Translations under genes and position numbers: made by a program
The notes under the pieces: generated by a model
Told to the model about the DNA's origin: nothing
What the model saw: the letters and a program-made list of their open reading frames with translations, nothing else
The model's database searches: none
Shown here: positions 9,460 through 22,267 of the stretch, in pieces
How positions within the stretch are numbered: the stretch's first letter is position 1
Layout of the letters: the number at the start of each line of letters is the position of its first letter
NCBI GenBank assembly: GCA_025617745.1
Contig: CM046863.1
Coordinates: forward strand, 1,860,001-1,924,000
From: Heliocidaris erythrogramma
Taxonomy: Eukaryota > Echinodermata > Echinoidea > Camarodonta > Echinometridae
Direction of reading: 5' to 3'
Length of the DNA stretch: 64,000 nt

Positions 9460-12400
9460 GTAATATGTGACAATATAAAAAATATAGATTCACATTGTAA
9501 AAAAAATTGTTTGAAATTATATAATTATTGAAAAGAAAACCACTGCAAGAATTGCCATATTTCATTAAGTATATCAAAAAGCCTGGATTCAATTCCGTTA
9601 AATACATACCACCTGAACAACGTAGATCAAGAGAAGGAGTAAGGCGATCGAAAGCACTATTAGCATTAAACATGCCGATTTCTCTTCTTTATTCAGTTTT
9701 ATCCTTTAAGATTTGCCAACTGTATACGTCCCTTTTTTATTTTACTGATTTTATTACTAGTTGAAATGTTATATGTTTTCTATGAGATAAAAAAAGTTAG
9801 TTTCATCATTTTTCAGAGAATATCCCATATTGTGAGAGCACTACCAATTTAATGAAGGTGAGATAGATGAATCAATCAGTTATGTAATCTGTGACAATAT
9901 CAAAGATAAAGATTCAAATTGTAAAAAAGCTGTTTGAAATTATATAATCATTGAAAAGAAACCATTGTAAGAATGGTCATATTTCATTCAGCATATCAAA
10001 TAGCCAGGATTCCATTCCGTTAAATACTTACGCACTGTACAACGTAGATCAAGAGAAAGAGTAAAGAGATCAAGACCCAATATTAACATTCAATATGTCG
10101 ATTTCTCTTCTTTCTCCAGTTTTACCCTTTAAGTTTTGTCAACTTCATACGCAGTTTTCTTTTATTTTAATGATGTTATTACTAGTTGAAATGTTATATG
10201 TTTTCTATGAGATAAAAAAAGTTAGTTTGATCATTTTTTCAAAGAATATCCCATATTGTGAGAGCACTACCAATTTAATCAAGGTCAGATAGATGAATCA
10301 ATCAGTTATGTAATCTGTGACAATATCAACGATATAGATTCAAATTGTAATTCCACGAATACTTCATTTTGAGAGTACTACCGTTTTAATCAAGGTCAGA
10401 TAGATGAATCAATCAGTTATGTAATCTGTGACAATATCGAAAAAATAGATTCACATTGTAAAAGAATTGCCAACTGTATACGTCCCTTTTTTATTTTACT
10501 GATTTTATTACTAGTTGAAATGTTATATGTTTTCTATGAGATAAAAAATGTTAGTTTCATCATTTTTCAAAGAATATCCCATATTGTGAGAGCACTACCA
10601 ATTTAATCAAGGTCAGATAGATGAATCAATCAGTTATGTAATCTGTGACAATATCAAAGATAAAGAGTCAAATTGTAAAAAAGCTGTTTGAAATTATATA
10701 ATCATTGAAAAGAAACCATTGTAAGAATGGTCATAATTCATTAAGCATTTCAAATAGCCAGGATTCCATTCCGTTGAATACTTACGTTCTGTACAACGTA
10801 GATCAAGAGAAAGAGTAAAGAGATCAAGACCCAATATTAACATTCAATATGTCGATTTCTCTTCTTTCTCCAGTTTTACCCTTTAAGATTTGTCAACTTC
10901 ATACGCAGTTTTCTTTTATTTTAATGATATTATTACTAGTTGAAATGTTATATGTTTTCTATGAGATGAAAAATGTTAGTTTCGTAATTTTTGCAAAGAA
11001 TACCCCATATTGTGAGAGCACTACCAATTTAATCAAGGTCAGATAGATGAATCAATCAGTTATGTAATCTGTGACAATATCAAAGATAAAGATTCAAATT
11101 GTAAAAAAGCTGTTTGAAATTATATAATCATTGAAAAGAATGGTCATATTTCATTAAGCATTTCAAATAGCCAGGATTCCATTCAGTTGAATACTTACGT
11201 TCTGTACAACGTAGATCAAGAGAAAGAGTAAAGAGATCAAGGGCAATATTAACATTCAGTATGTCAATTTCTCTTCTTTCTCGAGTTTTACCCTTTAAGA
11301 TTTGTCAACTTCATACGTAGTTTTTTTTTATTTTAAGGATTTTATTACAAGTTGAAATGTTATATGTTTTTTAATGAGATAAAAAATGTTAGTTTCGTCA
11401 TTTTTGCAAAGAATACCCCATATTTTGAGAGCACTACCAATTTAATCAAGGTCAGAGATGAATCAATCAGTTATGTAACCTGTGACAATACAAAAGATAC
11501 ATATTAAAATTGTAAAACCACGAATACTTCATTTTGAGAGTACTACCATTTTAATCAATGTCAGATAGATGAATCAATCAGTTATGTAATATGTGACAAT
11601 ATAAAAAATATAGATTCATATTGTAAAAAAAATTGTTTGAAATTATATAATTATTGAAAAGAAAACCACTGCAAGAATTGCCATATTTCATTAAGTATAT
11701 CAAAAAGCCTGGATTCAATTCCGTTAAATACATACCACGTGAACAACGTAGATCAAGAGAAGGAGTAAGGCGATCGAAAGCACTATTACCATTAAACATG
11801 CCGATTTCTCTTCTTTATTCAGTTTTATCCTTTAAGATTTGCCAACTGTATACGTCCCTTTTTTATTTTACTGATTTTATTACTAGTTGAAATGTTATAT
11901 GTTTTCTATGAGATAAAAAAAGTTAGTTTCATCATTTTTCAGAGAATATCCCATATTGTGAGAGCACTACCAATTTAATGAAGGTGAGATAGATGAATCA
12001 ATCAGTTATGTAATCTGTGACAATATCAAAGATAAAGATTTAAATTGTAAAAACGCTGTTTGAAATTATATAATCATTGAAAAGAAACCATTGTAAGAAT
12101 GGCCATATTTCATTAAGCATTTCAAATAGCCAGGATTCCATTCCGTTGAATACTTACGTTCTGTACAACATAGATCAAGAGAAAGAGTAAAGATATCAAA
12201 ACCCAATATTAACATTCAATATGTCGATTTCTCTTCTTTCTCCAGTTTTACCCTTTAAGATTTGTCAACTTCATACGCAGTTTTCTTTTATTTTAATGAT
12301 ATTATTACTAGTTTAAATGTTATATGTTTTCTATGAGATAAAAAATGTTAGTTTCGTCATTTTTGCAAAGAATACCCCATATTGTGAGAGCACTACCAAT

Positions 12401-14857
12401 TTAATCAAGGTCAGATAGATGAATCAATCAGTTATGTAATCTGTGACAATATCAACGATATAGATTCAAATTGTAATTCCACGAATACTTCATTTTGAGA
12501 GTACTACCGTTTTAATCAAGGTCAGATAGATGAATCAATCAGTTATGTAATCTGTGACAATATCGAAAAAAATAGATTCACATTGTAAAAGAATTGCCAA
12601 CTGTATACGTCCCTTTTTTATTTTACTGATTTTATTACTAGTTGAAATGTTATATGTTTTCTATGAGATAAAAAATGTTAGTTTCATCATTTTTCAAAGA
12701 ATATCCCATATTGTGAGAGCACTACCAATTTAATGAAGGTGAGATAGATGAATCAATCAGTTATGTACTCTGTGACAATATCAAAGATAAAGATTCAAAT
12801 TGTAAAAAAGCTGTTTGAAATTATATAATCATTGAAAAGAAACCATTGTAAGAATGGTCATATTTCATTAAGCATTTCAAATAGCCAGGATTCCATTCCG
12901 TTGAATACTTACGTTCTGTACAACGTAGATCAAGAGAAAGAGTAAAGAGATCAAGACCCAATATTAACATTCAATATGTCGATTTCTCTTCTTTCTCCAG
13001 TTTTACCCTTTAAGATTTGTCAACTTCATACGTAGTTTTTTTTTATTTTAAGGATTTTATTACAAGTTGAAATGTTATATGTTTTTTAATGAGATAAAAA
13101 ATGTTAGTTTCGTCATTTTTGCAAAGAATACCCCATATTTTGAGAGCACTACCAATTTAATCAAGGTCAGAGATGAATCAATCAGTTATGTAACCTGTGA
13201 CAATACAAAAGATACATATTAAAATTGTAAAACCACGAATACTTCATTTTGAGAGTACTACCATTTTAATCAATGTCAGATAGATGAATCAATCAGTTAT
13301 GTTATATGTGACAATATAAAAAATATAGATTCATATTGTAAAAAAAATTGTTTGAATTAATATAAAATTATTGAAAAGAAAACCACTGCAAGAATTGCCA
13401 TATTTCATTAAGTATATCAAAAAGCCTGGATTCAATTCAATTAAATACATACCACCTGAAAAACGTAGATCAAGAGAAGGAGTAAGGCGATCGAAAGCAC
13501 TATTAGCATTAAACATGCCGATTTCTCTTCTTTATTCAGTTTTACCCTTTAAGATTGCAAGAATGGTCATATTTCATTCAGCATATCAAATAGCCTGGAT
13601 TCAATTCAGTTAAATACATACCACCTGAACAACGTAGATCAAGAGAAGGAGTAAGGCGATCGGAAGCACCATTAGCATTAAAATATGTCGATTTCTCTTC
13701 TTTATTTAGTTTTATCCTTTAGGATTTGCTAACTGTATACGTCCCTTTTTTATTTTACTGATTTTATTACTAGTTGAAATGTTAAATGTTTTCTATGAGA
13801 TAAAAAAAGTTAGTTTCATCATTTTTCAAAGAATATCCCATATTGTGAGAGCACTACCAATTTAATCAAGGTCAGATAGATGAATCAATCAGTTATGTAA
13901 TCTGTGACAATATCAACGATATAGATTCAAATTGTAATTCCACGAATACTTCATTTTGAGAGTACTACCGTTTTAATCAAGGTCAGATAGATGAATCAAT
14001 CAGTTATGTAATCTGTAACAATATCGAAAAAAATAGATTCACATTGTAAAAAAATTGCCAACTGTATACGTCCCTTTATTATTTCACTGATTTTATTATT
14101 AGTTGAAATGTTATATGTTTTCTATGAGATAAAAAAAGTTAGTTTCATCATTTTTCAAAGAATATCCCATATTGTGAGAGCACGACCAATTTAATGAAGG
14201 TGAGATAGATGAATCAATCAGTTATGTAATCTGTGACAATATCAAAGATAAATATTCAAATTGTAAAAAAGTTGTTTTAAATTATATAATCATTGAAAAG
14301 AAACCATTGTAAGAATGGTCATATTTCATTAAGCATTTCAAATAGCCAGGATTCCATTCCGTTGAATACTTACGTTCTGTACAACGTAGATCAAGAGAAA
14401 GAGTAAAGAGATCAAGACCCAATATTAACATTCAGTATGTCGATTTCTCTTCTTTCTCCAGTTTTACCCTTTAAGATTTGTCAACTTCATACGTAGTTTT
14501 CTTTTATTTTAAGGATTTTATTACAAGTTGAAATGTTATATGTTTTTTTATGAGATAAAAAATGTTACTTTCGTCATTTTTGCAAAGAATACCCCATATT
14601 TTGAGAGCACTACCAATTTAATCAAGGTCAGAGATGAATCAGTCAGTTATGTAACCTGTGACAATACACAAGATACATATTAAAATTGTAAAACCATGAA
14701 TACTTCATTTTGAGAGTACTACCATTTTAATCAATGTCAGATAGATGAATCAATCAGTTATGTAATATGTGACAATATAAAAAATATAGATTCATATTGT
14801 AAAAAAAATTGTTTGAATTAATATAAAATTATTGAAAAGAAAACCACTGCAAGAATC
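9460..14857. repeat. Satellite array segment 2 with higher-order repeats
   Basis: Units of the 420-bp satellite and the 113-bp module alternate in blocks. A distinctive variant with ACCACTGCAAGAATTGCC starts new blocks at about 9538, 11665 and 13382 and partly at 14845, so successive blocks are about 2.1, 1.7 and 1.46 kb. Blocks are much more alike to each other than single units are, which is what unequal exchange of multi-unit blocks produces. No coding content is supported. Confidence 0.9.
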
Positions 14858-15775
14858 ACATTTCAAGAAAATTCCATCAAAATAAATATTGGCTTAATAC
14901 TTATTTTTGCATAGATGGCATAAATTATACAAGGTTATCCAAATTCAACGCTTGGAAACATTTGAATTAATGATTATTATCAATTATAAAACGGTAAAAT
15001 ACAGCCCCGATATAGGAGCTGAAGATGTGTGACGACAAACGAAGGACTAGTCCTGTCTAAGCAGACGATGTCCCATAACATCTTACACATTTTTCAGTGC
15101 CTGTTTTGTCATCTCCTGTTCACTTATTTCTCTTACTTGACTAGCGTCAGTCTTAATGTTAGTCTGTTGCCTCACTCTTAACTTGTATGGTATTATTTTG
15201 ATGAAAAATGCAGCGTTAAAAAAATAAAGGAATCAGTCAATTGTAAACAAAATAAGACGTCATTGTATTTTCAGCTGCTTGCACCGGGGCATGTTCGGCG
15301 TTTCAAGAGGGAACGAATACAATCTGTGATATTATTCGGAGGGCTTTTCATTTTGTAAATGGGGTTTATTTCATTGATCATTGACCCTTCTCCTGTGTAT
15401 TTACAATCAAACGGTTTTAGTTATCAGAATCACTTTCACTTTCCCTTTTAGAATGGTGTGAAATAAGGTCATGTTAAATATACCAAACTCTTTATAATTT
15501 GATAAATAATTGCATTGCAATTACGCTCATTCATTATAGGACGTCGTCTGCTTAAGCAGGATCGATCCCTAGTGTGACGACATCAAAACATCGCTATATT
15601 TCTGGCGAATCCTCGGATATTCCAGATGCTAAGAAGAGCTTTTATTTATGTTGTTTTTACATTCATCAGATACGCAGTTGACATAAAACTTATACGATTG
15701 CCATTTGTAAGCTTCCCAGTTTCTAGTGATACATTAATTGCCATATTTGTGATTTTCTTGCAATGTGATCTTTAG
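14858..15775. mobile_element. 0.92-kb insertion with an imperfect inverted repeat
   Basis: The satellite breaks off after CCACTGCAAGAAT and resumes at GCATTTCAAATAGCC, with unrelated sequence between. Inside, about 15025-15080 (with GTCTAAGCAGACGATGTCC) and about 15537-15588 (with GGACGTCGTCTGCTTAAGC) are imperfect inverted repeats that each also contain GTGTGACGACA, suggesting a small foldback element of about 560 bp. A few tens of bases of the satellite unit are missing at the junction, and I find no clear target duplication. No ORF of interest. Confidence 0.55.
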
Positions 15776-16431
15776 GCATTTCAAATAGCCAGGATTCCAT
15801 TCCGTTGAATAATTACGTTCTGTACAACGTAGATCAAGAGAAAAAAGTAAAGATCAAGACCCAATATTAACATTCAGTATGTCGATTTCTCTTCTTTCTC
15901 CAGTTTTACCCTTTAAGATTTGTCAACTTCATACGTAGTTTTCTTTTATTTTAATGATATTATTACTAGTTGAAATGTTATATGTTTTCTATGAGATAAA
16001 AAAATGTTAGTTTCATCATTTTTGCAAAGAATACCCCATATTGTGAGAGCACTACCAATTTAATCAAGGTCAGATAGATGAATCAATCAGTTATGTAATG
16101 TGTGAAAATATCAAAGATGAAGATTCAAATTGTAAAAAAGCTGTTTGAAATTATATAATCATTGAAAAGAAACCATTGTAAGAATTGTCATATTTCATTA
16201 AGCATTTCAAATAGCCAGGATTCCATTCCGTTGAATACTTACGTTCTGTACAACGTAGATCAAGAGAAAGAATAAAGAGATCAAGACCCAATATTAACAT
16301 ACAGTATGTCGATTTCTCTTCTCTCTCCAGTTTTACCCTTTAAGACTTGTCAACTGTATCCGTACTTTTGTTTTAGTTTAATGATTTTATTACTAGTTGA
16401 AATGTTATATGTTTTCTATGAGATAAAATTT

Positions 16432-16630
16432 ATTTTCAAATTGCATTGTAAATTGAGGTAGGAGCGTTATCTTTTTTCTCTCTCTCTCTCTCTTTCTCTC
16501 TCCCTCTCTTACTCTCTCTTTCTTATTTTGTCTTTCTCTGTTCTTATCCTTCTTCCTCACCCTCTATTAATTTTTCTCTTCCTTATTTTGTCCCCTTCTC
16601 TTTGTCTTCTGTATTTTTTTTTCATTTTTT
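16432..16630. repeat. Pyrimidine-rich module, copy 1
   Basis: Begins with TTGCATTGTAAATTGAGG and GGAGCGTTA, followed by CT-microsatellite and T/C-rich sequence up to TTTTTTTCAAAGAATATCCC. It replaces the usual satellite sequence between GAGATAAAA and CAAAGAATA. Confidence 0.85.
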
Positions 16631-17411
16631 TCAAAGAATATCCCATATTGTGAGAGCACTACCAATTTAATCAAGGTCAGATAGATGAATCAATCAGTTA
16701 TGTAATCTGTGACAATATCAAACAAATAGATTCAAATTGTAAAAAAGTTGTTTCAAATTATATATATTGAAAAGAAAACCATTGCAAGAATGGTCATATT
16801 TCATACAGCATATCAAATAGCCAGGATTCCATTCCGTTTAATACTTACCCACTGTACAACGTATATCAAAAGAAAGAGTAAAGAGATCAAGAGCAATATT
16901 AACATTCAGTATGTAAATTTTTCTTGTTCCTTGAGTTTTACCCATAAGATTTGTCAACTTTATCCGTAGTTTTGTTTTATTTTAATGATGTTATTACTAG
17001 TTTCTCAAAGAATACCCCATATTGTGAGAGCACTACCAATTTTAATCAAGGTCAGATAGATGAATCAATCAGTTATGCAATATGTGACAATATCAAAGAT
17101 ATAGATTCAAATTGTAAAGAAAGTTGTCTGATATGAGATAATGATTGAAAAGAAAATCATTGTAAGAATGGTCATATTTCATTAAGCATATCAGATAGCC
17201 AGGATTCCATTCCGTTGAATACTTACCCACTGTACAACGTATATCAAAAGAAAGAGTAAAGAGATCATGAGCAATATTAACATTCAGTATGTCAATTTCT
17301 CTTCTTCTTCAAGTTCTACCCATAAGATTTGACAACTGTATACGTACCTTTCTTATATTTTAATGATTTTATTACTAGTTAAAATGTTATATGTTTTCTA
17401 TGAGATAAAAC

Positions 17412-17640
17412 AAGTTATTTTCAAATTGCATTGTAAATTGAGGTATGAGCGTTAACTTCTCTCTCTCTCTCTCTCTTGCTCTTTCTCTCTCTCTTGCTCT
17501 TTCTATCTCCCTCTCTTACTCTCTCTTTCTTATTTTGTCTTTCTTTGTTCTTCTTATTCTTCTTCCTCATCCCCTTTTCCTCTTTCTCTTCCTTATTTCT
17601 TCCCCTTCTCTTTGTCTTCTGTTTTTTTTTCTTACTTTTT
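17412..17640. repeat. Pyrimidine-rich module, copy 2
   Basis: Same module and flanks as copy 1, with a longer CT tract and TTGCTCTTTCTCTCTC repeats. Short open frames on both strands are low-complexity (Leu/Ser or Lys/Arg runs) and are not genes. Confidence 0.85.
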
Positions 17641-18051
17641 TCAAAGAATATCCCATATTGTGAGAGCACTACCAATTTAATCAAGGTCAGATAGATGAAT
17701 CAATCAGTTATGTAACCTGTGACAATATCGACGATATAGATTCAAATTGTAAAAAAGTTGTTTCAAATTATATATATTGAAAAGAAAACCATTGCAAGAA
17801 TGGTCATATTTCATTAAGCATATCAGATAGCCAGGATTCAATTCCGTTGAATACTTACCCACTGTACAACGTATATCAAGAGAAGGAGTAAAGAGATCAA
17901 GACCAATATTAACATTCAGTATGTCGATTTCTCTTCTTTCTCCAGTTTTACCCTTTAAGATTTGTCAACTGTATACGTACCTTTTTTATATTTTAATGAT
18001 TTTATTACTAGTTAAAATGTTATATGTTTTCTATGAGATAAAACAAGTTAT

Positions 18052-18255
18052 TTTCAAATTGCATTGTAAATTGAGGTAGGAGCGTTAACTTCTCTCTCTC
18101 TCTCTTGCTCTTTCTCTCTCCCTCTCTTACTCTCTCTTTCTTATTTTGTCTTTCTTTGTTCTTCTTATTCTTCTTCCTCATCCCCTTTTCCTCTTTCTCT
18201 TCCTTATTTTTTCCCCTTCTCTTTGTCTTCTGTTTTTTTTTTTCTTAATTTTTTT
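18052..18255. repeat. Pyrimidine-rich module, copy 3
   Basis: Nearly identical to copy 2 apart from a shorter CT tract, which shows that the module was amplified together with its satellite unit. Confidence 0.85.
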
Positions 18256-19396
18256 CAAAGAATACCCCATATTGTGAGAGCACTACCAATTTAATCAAGG
18301 TCAGATAGATGAATCAATCAGTTATGTAACCTGTGACAATACCAACGATATAGATTCAAATTGTAAAAAAGTTGTTTCAAATTATATATATTGAAAAGAA
18401 AACCATTGCAAGAATGGTCATATTTCATACAGCATATCAAATTGCCAGGATTCCATTCCGTTGAATACTTACCCACTGTACAACGTAGATCAAAAGAATG
18501 AGTAAAGAGATCAACAGCAATTTTTACATTCAGTATGACAATTTCTCTTCTTCTTCAAGTTTTACCCATACGGTGTGACAACTGTATACGTACTTTTTTA
18601 ATTTTAATGATGTTATTACTAGTTGAAATGTTATATGTTTTCTATGAGATAAAAAAGCTAGTTTCATCATTTTTGCAAAGAATACCCCATATTGTGAGAG
18701 CACTACCAAGTTAATCAAGGTCAGATATATGAATCAACCAGTTATGTAATCTGTGACAATACCAAAGATACAAATTAAAATTGTAATTCCACGAATACCC
18801 CATATTTCGAGAGCACTACCAATTTAATCAAGGTCAGATAGATGAATCAATCAGTTATATAATCTGTGACAATATCAAAGATATAGATTCAGATTGTAAA
18901 AAAAAGAAATTTTGAAATTATTAAAAAGAAACCCATTGCAAGAATGGCCATATTTCATTAAGCATATAAAAAAGACTGGATTCAATTCAGTTAAATACTT
19001 ACCGCCTGAACAACGCAGATCAAGAGAGAGAGTAAAGAGATCAAGAGCAATATTAACATTCAGTATGTCGATTTCTCTTCTCTCTCCAGTTTTACCCTTT
19101 AAGATTTCTCAACTTCATACATAGTTTTCTATTATTTTACTGATTTTATTACTATTTGAAATGTTATATGTTTTCTATGAGATAAAAAATGAATTCCATT
19201 TCGTTGAATACTTACGTTCTGTACAACGTAGATCAAGAGAAAGAGTAAAGAGATCAAGACCAATATTAACATTCAGTATGTCGATTTCTCCTCTTTCTCC
19301 AGTTTTACCCTTTAAGACTTGTCAACTGTATGCGTACTTTTTTTATTTTAATGATTTTATTACTAGTTGAAATGTTATATGTTTTCTATGAGATAA

Positions 19397-19580
19397 AAGT
19401 TATTTTCAAATTGCATTGTAAATTGAGGTAGGAGCGTTAACTTTTTTTTCTCTCTCTCTTTCTCTTTCTTATTTTGTCTTTCTCTGTTCTTATCCTTCTT
19501 CCTCACCCTCTCTTCCTTTTTCTCTTCCTTATTTTTTCCCCTTCTCTTTGTCTTCTGTTTTTTTTTTCTTAATTTTTTCA
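19397..19580. repeat. Pyrimidine-rich module, copy 4
   Basis: Same module, shortest CT tract. The four copies lie about 0.6-1.3 kb apart in one sub-array only (16.4-19.6 kb). Confidence 0.85.
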
Positions 19581-21209
19581 AAAAATATCCCATATTGTGA
19601 GACCACTACCAATTTAATCAAGGTCAGATAGATGAATCAATCAGTTATGTAATCTGTGACAATATCAACGATATAGATTCAAATTGTAAAAAAGTTGTTT
19701 CAAATTATATATATTTTAAAGAAAACCATTGCAAGAATGGTCATATTTCTACAGCTTATCAAATAGCCAGGACTCCTTTCCGCTGAATACTTACCCACTG
19801 TACAACGTAGATCAAAAGAAAGAGTAAAGAGATCAAGAGCAATTTTAACATTCAGTATGTCAATTTCTCTTCTTCCTCGAATTTTACCCATAAGATTTGT
19901 CAACTTTATTCGTAGTTTTGTTTTATTTTAATGATGTTATTACTAATTGAAATGTTATATGTTTTCTATGAGATAAAAAAGTTAGTTTCATCATTTTCTC
20001 AAAGAATACCCCATATCGTGAGAGCACTACCAATTTAATCAAAGTCAGATAGATGAATCAATCAGTTATGTAACCTGTGACAATATCAACGATATAGATT
20101 CAAATTGTAAAAAAGTTGTTTCAAATTATATATATTGAAAAGAAAACCATTGCAAGAATGGTCATATTTCATTACGCATATCAAATAGCCAGGATTCCAT
20201 TCCGTTGAATACTTACCCGCTGCACAACGTATATCAAAAGAAAAAGTAAAGAGATCAAGAGATATATTAACATTCAGTATGTTAATTTCTCTTCTTCTTC
20301 GAGTTTTACCCATAAGATTTGTCAACTGTATACGTACTTTTTTTTTTAATGACTTTATTACTAGTTGACATTTTATGTGTTTTATATGAGATAAAAAGTT
20401 AGTTTCATCATTTTTGCAAAAAATACCCCATATTCTGAGAGCACTACCAATTTAATCAAGGTTAGATAGATGAATCAATCAGTTATGTAATCTGTGACAA
20501 TATCTACGATAAAGATTCACATTGTAAAAAAGCTGTTTGAAATTATATAATTATTGAAAAGAAACCATTGTAAGAATGGTCATATTTCATTCAGCATATC
20601 AAACAGCCAGGATTCCATTCCGTTGAACACTTACTAACTGTACAACGTAGATCCGTAGATCAAAAGAAAGAGTAATGAGATCAAGAGCAATATTCACTTT
20701 CAGTATGGCAATTTCTCTTCTTTCTCCAGTTTTACCCATATGATTTCTCAACGTATTTTTTTTTATTTCAATGATTTTATTACCATTTGAAATGGTATAT
20801 GTTTTCTTTGAGATAAAAAAGTTAGTTTCATAACTTTTCTCAATTTGTATTACCTCCTATGAGGTCTTTTTAACTGTTTTACGACAACCAGAAGCGATTA
20901 TATGACTTATTTTCTCGTGCAACTTGTGATTTTATCATATGGATTCTACCTCTACATTCAACATTTGTATATATAGTCCCACCAAGTGAGTTTTACGTCA
21001 CCTTTTACTTTCTTGTGATCATCATTGAACCTGTACTTGTAGATCAACATTTCATTGTGGATATTGGAATTCTTATCTTTTCTTCTCTACTGAACCTACT
21101 AAGTGCCCTAGACTTGCCATTCAAGTGGAATTATCTTTCTTGACTGTCTTTATTCATCCGTTTTCTCTGCGTTTTCTACTTCATTGTCCTGCATTGTTTC
21201 CTTGACACA

Positions 21210-21950
21210 ATGCCTAATCCGCCAGACAATGCCCCCAGGACCACCAGGGGGATGGAAAAGTCAACGGCCACCATGGTATCTGCGGTAATTAAGGACATCT
21301 TAACTGACCCCAGATTCGAAAGTGTCGTTGCCGGTCATATTGAAAGTCACCTCCAGGTAATCAAAGAAGAACTTGAAACCCAACAGGCCCGTATCATTGA
21401 TTTGGAAACGCCATCTAAAGTTAAATCTGCACAAATCGAATCTCTGCAGTCTCATCTGGAAGCTCGGACAAACACCATCAACGCCCTGACCCATCGACTT
21501 GATGGCCTGGAACAGTATTCTAGGAGAAATTCCATTCGTTTCTTCGGCCTCAAGGAATCACCAGGGGAAAACACTGATGACGTCATCCTTAAGATAGCGA
21601 AAGAGGAGCTCAAGGTTAACCTTGGTAAGGATGATCTCGACCGAAGTCATCGCGTTGGGCCTCCAAAGGAAAACGGATCTAAGGATGGCAAGCCACGAGC
21701 AATTATTGTTAAATTCGCATCATACAGGAAGCGTCGTGAAGTCATCGCAAATCGTCGTAAACTTGCAGGAAAACGAATGTCCATCCTGGAAGATCTTACT
21801 GCCAGAAATGCGATTCTACTAAGCGAAGCCCGTCTGAATGAGAAAGTGAAATCAGCATGGTCTATCGATGGTCGGATCTTCGTAATATCTAAACAAGCAA
21901 GCAGTGAGAAGAAACTTATAACATCCAAGGAGGACATCAATAAACTATGA
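21210..21950 (+). CDS. LINE A ORF1 (coiled-coil RNA-binding protein)
   Basis: Intact 246-residue frame. Residues about 45-102 have the heptad pattern of a coiled coil (ESHLQVIKEEL, then IDLET, LQSHLEARTNTINAL). YSRRNSIRFFGL at 103-114 is the start of an RRM-like domain shared by L1-type and CR1/L2-type ORF1 proteins, which form trimers and coat the LINE RNA. The C-terminal third is basic (YRKRREVIANRRKL). The frame starts at the first ATG after a pyrimidine-rich leader. It lacks CCHC knuckles. It is notable that ORF1 is uninterrupted although ORF2 has several breaks. Confidence 0.85.
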   Translation: MPNPPDNAPRTTRGMEKSTATMVSAVIKDILTDPRFESVVAGHIESHLQVIKEELETQQARIIDLETPSKVKSAQIESLQSHLEARTNTINALTHRLDGLEQYSRRNSIRFFGLKESPGENTDDVILKIAKEELKVNLGKDDLDRSHRVGPPKENGSKDGKPRAIIVKFASYRKRREVIANRRKLAGKRMSILEDLTARNAILLSEARLNEKVKSAWSIDGRIFVISKQASSEKKLITSKEDINKL

Positions 21951-22267
21951 TCACATTTATTTTGACATGTAGACTTCTGGTTGTCTCCCGATTGTTTTTA
22001 TCCTCTCCACCTGTTGAACTCTATATTTTTAAGTGCTTTTTAAAAGTTCTTTTTTTTTTAATTATTGTTTTCCCTACACTTGTGGAATATCACCGTTGAT
22101 GTATGGTCTTTTGTGTGTTTTTCTTTTCATCATGTTTTCTCTTCTGTTTCCTTATTTCGCATGTTTCTTTTTCCATTTCAATTTCCTAGCTTTTCTCTAC
22201 CTTTTCTGTACTTTCCTACGTTTCTCCTGTTATTTCTCTTATTTCCGTCTACTTATATTGCATCCTG

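Larger units (their letters stand above)
15776..20842. repeat. Satellite array segment 3 with pyrimidine-rich variants
   Basis: Same 420-bp satellite. Four units carry a pyrimidine-rich tract of about 190 bp in place of the usual GTTAGTTTCATCATTTTT part. Units here are more diverged from one another than in segment 2. The array is cut by the LINE starting at about 20843. Confidence 0.9.

Noticed and set aside
17421-17694. Lys/Arg-rich and Leu/Ser-rich frames near 17.4-17.7 kb
   Set aside because: They are translations of a CT/GA microsatellite tract.
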